In this document: piece by piece, positions 5,993 to 9,768 of the stretch | Numbering within the stretch: position 1 is the stretch's first letter | Layout: every line of letters starts with the position of its first letter | Origin: Thermoplasmata archaeon | GTDB lineage: Archaea > Thermoplasmatota > Thermoplasmata > Lutacidiplasmatales > UBA184 | DNA length: 9,768 nucleotides | Direction: 5' to 3' | Assembly (NCBI GenBank): GCA_021792485.1 | Contig: JAJYUO010000040.1 | Coordinates: 1-9,768, forward strand | Made by a program: the position numbers and the translations under genes | The notes under the pieces: model-generated | The model's database searches: none | The model's input: the letters and a program-made list of their open reading frames with translations, nothing else | Told to the model about the DNA's origin: nothing

Positions 5993-7176
5993 CGTCCGCT
6001 CCAATCCCCGCCGCGCGCCATCGGCGACGGCTGCGGCGGCCGGGTCGCTGGGGGACCGCGCTGATCGCGGTCGCGATCGCCTTAATCGTGGTCGTGGCGG
6101 GCCTTGCGCTCTACTACTCCTACGTGAGCGGCTGCGCGGCGAGCGGGGCGAACGGGAACCCCACCGAACCGACGATCACGATCTACACCTACGCGAGCCT
6201 GCTCGGAGGACCGTGCTGCACGAACGGCACGCCGGCCGCCGGCGTCTTCGCGAACTTCTCGACCGAGTACCACGCGCGCGTTCAGGTCGATTGCCTCAGC
6301 GGGAACCTCGTCAGCACGCTCTACGCGCAGCGGAACAGCCCGGCGGCGGACCTCGTGATCGGGCTCGACGAGATCACCGCGCCGCAGGCCGAGGCGCTCG
6401 GCCTCCTCCAGCCGTACAGCGACGCAAGCGATCTCGCCAACATCAACTCCTCCTTGGTACGAGCGATCTCGACGGACGGGGAGGTGATCCCGTACGAGTA
6501 CGGGTACCTCGCGATCGACTACACGAACGCGTTCTACAACGCCACGCGCGGCGCCATTGCGAACTCGACCTTCGCCGACTTTGCCTCGAACTCCTCGTGG
6601 GCCCGCGGGCTCGTCTACGAGGATCCCACGACCAGTATCACGGGAGAGGAATTCCTCGCCTGGGAAGTCCTCTACTACGAGTCGGTCCTGCACGAGAACT
6701 GGACGACCTTCTGGTCGAAGATCCTCCCGTACGCGGCCGCCGCGCCGGACTGGAGCACCGCGTTCTCGGAGTTCCCGACGCCGTACCCGATGGTCGTGAG
6801 CTACACCACGGATCCGGCCTACGCGACGTACTACGGGGAGGGGGGAACGTTCCGCTCCACCGTCACGAACGATAACGGAACGCTCTACGGCTGGCAAACG
6901 ATCTACGGGATCGGGATCGTCAAGGGATCCGGCCACCTCGCCCTCGACAACGCGTTCATCCACTACTTCCTGAGCGGAAGCGTCCAATCGCAGCTGCCGC
7001 TGAGCGAGTGGGAGTACCCGGCCAACGACACCGTCCCGCTCCCGCCGGTCTACGCGCAATCGGATCTGATCCCCCCGGCTTCGATCCACGCGCTCAACTC
7101 CGTGCTGACCCCGAGCGAGCTCGCGTCGAACATCACCGGGTGGCTGACGACATGGGAATCCCTCGCGAGCGCGTAG
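5989..7176 (+). CDS. tbpA: Thiamine-type ABC importer substrate-binding lipoprotein (TbpA-like)
   Basis: This 395-residue protein captures thiamine or its phosphates outside the membrane for the downstream permease. An Arg-rich start (R10-R20) precedes a hydrophobic segment (about 22-44) and a lipobox-like VSGC (46-49), so C49 may be lipid-modified. The mature part follows the TbpA pattern: ITIYTYASLL (63-72), NSPAADLVIGLDE (116-128), IPYEYGYLAIDY (167-178), GLVYEDPTTSITGEEFL (207-223), MVVSYTTDPAYATYY (268-282) and WEYPAN (341-346). It carries ten N-x-S/T sequons, suggesting glycosylation outside the cell, and an unusual C76-C77 pair. The GTG at 5989 is the only start that retains the Arg-rich signal region; GGAG at 5982-5985 is only 3 nt away and buried in a hairpin. 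Its 3' end overlaps the permease start by 25 nt. The TPP riboswitch strongly supports a thiamine compound as ligand. Confidence 0.92.
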   Translation: MTSAPIPAARHRRRLRRPGRWGTALIAVAIALIVVVAGLALYYSYVSGCAASGANGNPTEPTITIYTYASLLGGPCCTNGTPAAGVFANFSTEYHARVQVDCLSGNLVSTLYAQRNSPAADLVIGLDEITAPQAEALGLLQPYSDASDLANINSSLVRAISTDGEVIPYEYGYLAIDYTNAFYNATRGAIANSTFADFASNSSWARGLVYEDPTTSITGEEFLAWEVLYYESVLHENWTTFWSKILPYAAAAPDWSTAFSEFPTPYPMVVSYTTDPAYATYYGEGGTFRSTVTNDNGTLYGWQTIYGIGIVKGSGHLALDNAFIHYFLSGSVQSQLPLSEWEYPANDTVPLPPVYAQSDLIPPASIHALNSVLTPSELASNITGWLTTWESLASA

Positions 7177-8810
7177 CGCACGGCCGTCTCGGCGAGGTCG
7201 GCCTCCTGGTCCCGATCCTCCTGTTCGTCCTCCTCTTCGCGCTCGTCCCGGTCGCTCTTTTGTTCGGGGGAGGATGGATCAGCGGAGGCGGAGCGGCGGG
7301 CCTCTACGACACGGTCTGGCGCGAAGCGACGAACCGGGCGTCGCTCTCCAACTCCCTGGAGCAGGGAGCGCTGAGTGCGCTCGTCGCCTTCGCGGTCGGG
7401 TACCCCGCCGGGATCTTCCTCTCGCGCTACGCCTTCCCGGGGCGGACCGTCGCCCGGACCTTCCTGCTCCTGCCGTTCCTCCTCCCCACCGTGGTCGTGG
7501 TCGTCGGGATCCTCGATCTCTTCGGGCCCGGCGGCGCGATCTCGAGCGAACTCCCGATCCTCTCCTGGTTCGGGGAAGGAGTGCCGGGGATCGTGCTCGC
7601 CAACCTCGTCTTCAACGTTCCGCTCGTCGTCCTCTACACCGCTCTCGGCTGCGAGAGCGCCTCCGGGGATCTAGAGGAAACATCTCGGACGCTCGGGGCC
7701 TCCCCGATCCGCGCGTATCGGGACGTCTGGGCTGCACCATCGCTTTCCGGCGCGGCCGTGGGCGTCGTGCTGACGTTCGTCTTCGCGGCCCTCGCATTCG
7801 CGCCTCCGATCATGATCTGCGGACCCCGATGCTACACGCTCGAGGCCCAGGTCTATTCCCTCAGCTCGACGTTCCTGGAGCCGACCGCCGCGAGCCTGCT
7901 CGCGCTGGCGGCGGTGCTGATCCTGCTCGTGCCGATCGTCGTCTACGTCGTCCTCGCGCGCCGGCTGCAACGGCGAGGGTCCCGCGGCCCGATCCGACCT
8001 CGGCGGCTCTCCCGTTCCGGTTGGATCGGGTGGGCGTTCGCGGTCGAAGCCGGGCTGGTCTTCTCGGGGATCGCCATCGTTCTCCTCACCGTCCTCGCCC
8101 GGTCGGTGTGGCCGGTGGGAGGAGGGCCGATCGGCGCGGGCTGGTCGGACCTCGTCGCGTCGCGTACGACCGCGACGCTCGGCGTTCCGGTCGCCAACGT
8201 GATCGTCAACACATTCGGCTTCGCCGCCTTCGCCGCGGCGGCAACGTTCGTCCTCGTGCTGCTGGCGGCGTTCGCCCTCCGCGGTCGACCGCGGTGGGAG
8301 GGCGGGGTGAGCACCTACCTCTTTCTGCCGTTGCTCGTCTCCCCGGTCCTCCTCGCGTTCAGCCTCGCCGAGTTCTGGCGGCCGATCCTCGGGGGAGAGT
8401 CGACGGTCTGGGTGCTGATCGGGGCCTCGCAGGCGATCCTCGCGCTTCCGTTCGCCCTGCAGAGCCTGCAAGTCCCTCTCACGGGACTTTCTCCGGCGCC
8501 TTCCGAGGCCGCCCAGAGCCTCGGGGCGAGCCGGTGGACGGCGTTCGGGGACGCGGACGTCCCACGGGTCCGCAACGGGATTCTGACCGCCGGCCTCTTC
8601 GCCTTCGCGATCGGTCTCGGGGAGTTCACCGCGACCTACTTCCTCTACACCCCCGCGTTCACGACGTTGAGCGTCGCGGTCTACACGCTCCAGCGGGAAC
8701 GGTTCAGCGACGCGACCGCCGGAGCCGCGGCGCTCCTCTTGGTCGTGAGCCTGGCGGTGTTCGCGGCCGTCGTCGCGCTCGGAACGACTCGGGAGGGGGA
8801 CGATGCCTGA
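7152..8810 (+). CDS. thiP: Fused two-domain ABC permease, thiamine transporter type (ThiP-like)
   Basis: This is the membrane channel of the importer: one 552-residue chain with two homologous permease halves of about six helices each. Predicted membrane segments lie near 16-38, 72-90, 102-124, 145-167, 200-222, 247-269, 292-314, 344-376, 388-407, 418-437, 476-497 and 524-544. Each half has the cytoplasmic EAA loop that docks on the ATPase: EETSRTLGASPIRAYRDVWA (175-194) and EAAQSLGASRWTAFGDADVP (452-471). The fused layout is typical of ThiP and related iron-type permeases. I chose the ATG at 7152 because the reading frame upstream (to 7008) is hydrophilic, shadows the binding-protein gene and would add 48 non-family residues. 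The start overlaps tbpA by 25 nt and the stop overlaps the ATPase start by 8 nt, so all three genes are probably translationally coupled. Confidence 0.93.
   Translation: MGIPRERVAHGRLGEVGLLVPILLFVLLFALVPVALLFGGGWISGGGAAGLYDTVWREATNRASLSNSLEQGALSALVAFAVGYPAGIFLSRYAFPGRTVARTFLLLPFLLPTVVVVVGILDLFGPGGAISSELPILSWFGEGVPGIVLANLVFNVPLVVLYTALGCESASGDLEETSRTLGASPIRAYRDVWAAPSLSGAAVGVVLTFVFAALAFAPPIMICGPRCYTLEAQVYSLSSTFLEPTAASLLALAAVLILLVPIVVYVVLARRLQRRGSRGPIRPRRLSRSGWIGWAFAVEAGLVFSGIAIVLLTVLARSVWPVGGGPIGAGWSDLVASRTTATLGVPVANVIVNTFGFAAFAAAATFVLVLLAAFALRGRPRWEGGVSTYLFLPLLVSPVLLAFSLAEFWRPILGGESTVWVLIGASQAILALPFALQSLQVPLTGLSPAPSEAAQSLGASRWTAFGDADVPRVRNGILTAGLFAFAIGLGEFTATYFLYTPAFTTLSVAVYTLQRERFSDATAGAAALLLVVSLAVFAAVVALGTTREGDDA
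8792..8796 (+). promoter_or_regulatory. Ribosome-binding site of the importer ATPase gene
   Basis: GGAGG lies 6 nt before the ATG at 8803, inside the last codons of the permease gene. It is the clearest Shine-Dalgarno sequence in the window and fixes the ATPase start. It also shows that this organism uses Shine-Dalgarno initiation for internal operon genes, which supports reading the buried GGAG at 5982-5985 as the control point of the riboswitch. Confidence 0.7.
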
Positions 8811-9768
8811 ACCGCTGCTGCGCATCGAGCGGCTCGACGCGTCGGTGGATCGATGGCCCGTTCTCCACGGAATCGACCTCGCCTTGAACGAAGGAGAGTT
8901 CCTCGCGCTGATGGGGCCGAACGGCAGCGGCAAGACGACCTTGCTGCGATGCATCGCGGGACTCGAAGGGCCCTCGGCCGGCAGAATCCTTCTCGGCGGC
9001 CGCGACGTCACTCGCCTTCCCGCGAACCGACGGGGGATCGGCCTGCTTCTTTCCGAGCCGGCGCTGTTTTTGAACCGGACGGTCCTCGAGAACGTGGCGT
9101 ACGCCCCGCTGGTGCAACGCCGCTCGGACTCCGAGGCACGGCAGATCGCGACGGAGGCGTTGGCGGCGGTGCGGCTGGCCGGCTTCGAGCGTCGCCCGGG
9201 GTACGCGCTCAGCATGGGAGAGCGCCAGCGGGTCGCCCTCGCCCGCGCCATCGCGGCGCGCCCACGGGTGATCCTCCTGGACGAACCGTTCGCGGCGATC
9301 GACCCCGAGGTCCGGGGAGAGTTGCGCGGCGACTTTCGTCGCGCGCTGGCCTCTCTCGGGATCAGCTCGATCCACGTCACCCACGACCGGGAAGAGGGGC
9401 TCTTCCTCGGGGACCGGGTGGCGGTGATGCTGGACGGCCGTATTCGCGCGCTCGGAGCCCCGGCGGAGCTGCTCGCCGATCCTCGCTCCGCCGCCGTCGC
9501 GCGGTTCCTCGGGTTCAACGTCCTGCCCGGAGGGGACGGGATCGTCGCGGTCGATCGGGCGGACACGCAGTTCGTCGATCCGTCCGACGGAGTTCTCTCG
9601 GGACAGATGCTCGCCGCCGGGACGGTCGGGCGGGAGGCGGTGGCGATCGCGCGGGGGAGCTCGGGCGGGCGGGTCGAGTCCCGCGGGCGGCCCAACCAGC
9701 CGTGGCCGGCCGTCGGGTCCACGATCGGGATCCGCTGGACGAACGCGAAGCCGGTGGCCGCGGGGTGA
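8803..9768 (+). CDS. thiQ: ABC importer ATP-binding protein, thiamine type (ThiQ-like) with C-terminal TOBE-like extension
   Basis: This 321-residue ATPase powers the importer at the cytoplasmic membrane face. Walker A is GPNGSGKTT (38-46), the signature LSMGERQ (136-142), Walker B VILLDEP (156-162) with catalytic E161, the D-loop AAID (164-167), and the switch histidine H194 in HVTHD. The Q-loop glutamine is absent: where relatives read VFQ, this protein has LLS (82-84) within RGIGLLLSEPALF. The signature is LSMGE rather than LSGGQ, a tolerated variation. Residues from about 235 to the end form an extra domain, probably TOBE-like, as in PotA/CysA/WtpC-type ATPases; E. coli ThiQ lacks it. The start ATG overlaps the permease stop by 8 nt and has GGAGG 6 nt upstream. 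The stop codon is the last triplet of the window, so the gene is complete but its downstream context is unseen. Confidence 0.93.
   Translation: MPEPLLRIERLDASVDRWPVLHGIDLALNEGEFLALMGPNGSGKTTLLRCIAGLEGPSAGRILLGGRDVTRLPANRRGIGLLLSEPALFLNRTVLENVAYAPLVQRRSDSEARQIATEALAAVRLAGFERRPGYALSMGERQRVALARAIAARPRVILLDEPFAAIDPEVRGELRGDFRRALASLGISSIHVTHDREEGLFLGDRVAVMLDGRIRALGAPAELLADPRSAAVARFLGFNVLPGGDGIVAVDRADTQFVDPSDGVLSGQMLAAGTVGREAVAIARGSSGGRVESRGRPNQPWPAVGSTIGIRWTNAKPVAAG

Noticed and set aside
6082..7089. 335-codon minus-strand ORF antisense to the binding-protein gene
   Set aside because: Val/Arg/Asp-rich repetitive translation without any motif; the plus strand carries a convincing TbpA-like gene.
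7008..7151. Upstream extension of the permease reading frame
   Set aside because: Its 48 residues are hydrophilic and overlap 3'-coding sequence of the binding-protein gene; the ATG at 7152 starts right before the first membrane helix.
7274..8887. 537-codon plus-strand ORF in another frame across the permease
   Set aside because: Arg/Pro/Gly-rich translation with no hydrophobic segments, entirely overlapping a 12-helix permease with EAA loops.
7671..9722. 683-codon minus-strand ORF antisense to the permease and ATPase genes
   Set aside because: It is a composition shadow: low-complexity Arg/Pro/Ser/Glu-rich translation with no recognisable domain, opposite two clear transporter genes. High-GC codon use removes stop codons from antisense frames.
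1..9768. Search for an undescribed system, mobile element, CRISPR array, tRNA or rRNA
   Set aside because: No direct-repeat array, transposase-like frame, cloverleaf or rRNA-like stretch was seen by eye; all nine well-supported protein genes belong to known families.

Overview
The window looks like chromosomal DNA of a high-GC archaeon, most likely euryarchaeal and perhaps a Thermoplasmatota-type lineage. The lineage is an inference. Three things support it: an operon of an archaeal replication protein A (three OB-folds plus a zinc finger) with its dedicated RPA-associated protein; TATA-like elements about 26-37 nt upstream of start codons, as expected for leaderless or short-leader archaeal transcripts; and a TPP riboswitch, which among archaea is best known from Thermoplasma relatives. 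Codons are strongly GC-ending, and this creates many long antisense and out-of-frame ORFs that are not genes. Coding density is very high: neighbours overlap or lie within about 60 nt, and the only sizeable non-coding stretch is 5698-5988.

Left part (1-3611): a GNAT acetyltransferase (+) converges on a two-gene minus-strand operon encoding RPA and the RPA-associated protein. The RPA gene is divergent from pyrF (+, orotidine 5'-phosphate decarboxylase). Its most likely start is an internal GTG at 2590, not the far-upstream GTG at 2746 that would overlap the pyrF promoter.

Middle part (3547-5697): a minus-strand pair, pdxS (PLP synthase subunit) followed by a GT4 glycosyltransferase. The 3' end of the glycosyltransferase gene overlaps that of pyrF by 65 nt in antisense. 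No pdxT is visible.

Right part (5698-9768): a complete thiamine-type ABC importer operon on the plus strand. It opens with a well-formed TPP riboswitch (about 5850-5941) and a compact set of competing hairpins that hides the ribosome-binding site. Then come the membrane-anchored substrate-binding protein, a fused 12-helix permease and the ATPase, all overlapping by 8-25 nt. The expected logic is that abundant TPP shuts off translation of the importer. The most interesting details are the riboswitch expression platform (three mutually competing hairpins, a 10-nt perfect alternative helix, and a 15-codon ORF ending in a GTGA overlap with the importer start) and the ATPase's missing Q-loop glutamine. 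I see no mobile element, CRISPR array, tRNA or rRNA, and no defence-like gene cluster; apart from the riboswitch region this is an ordinary housekeeping segment.
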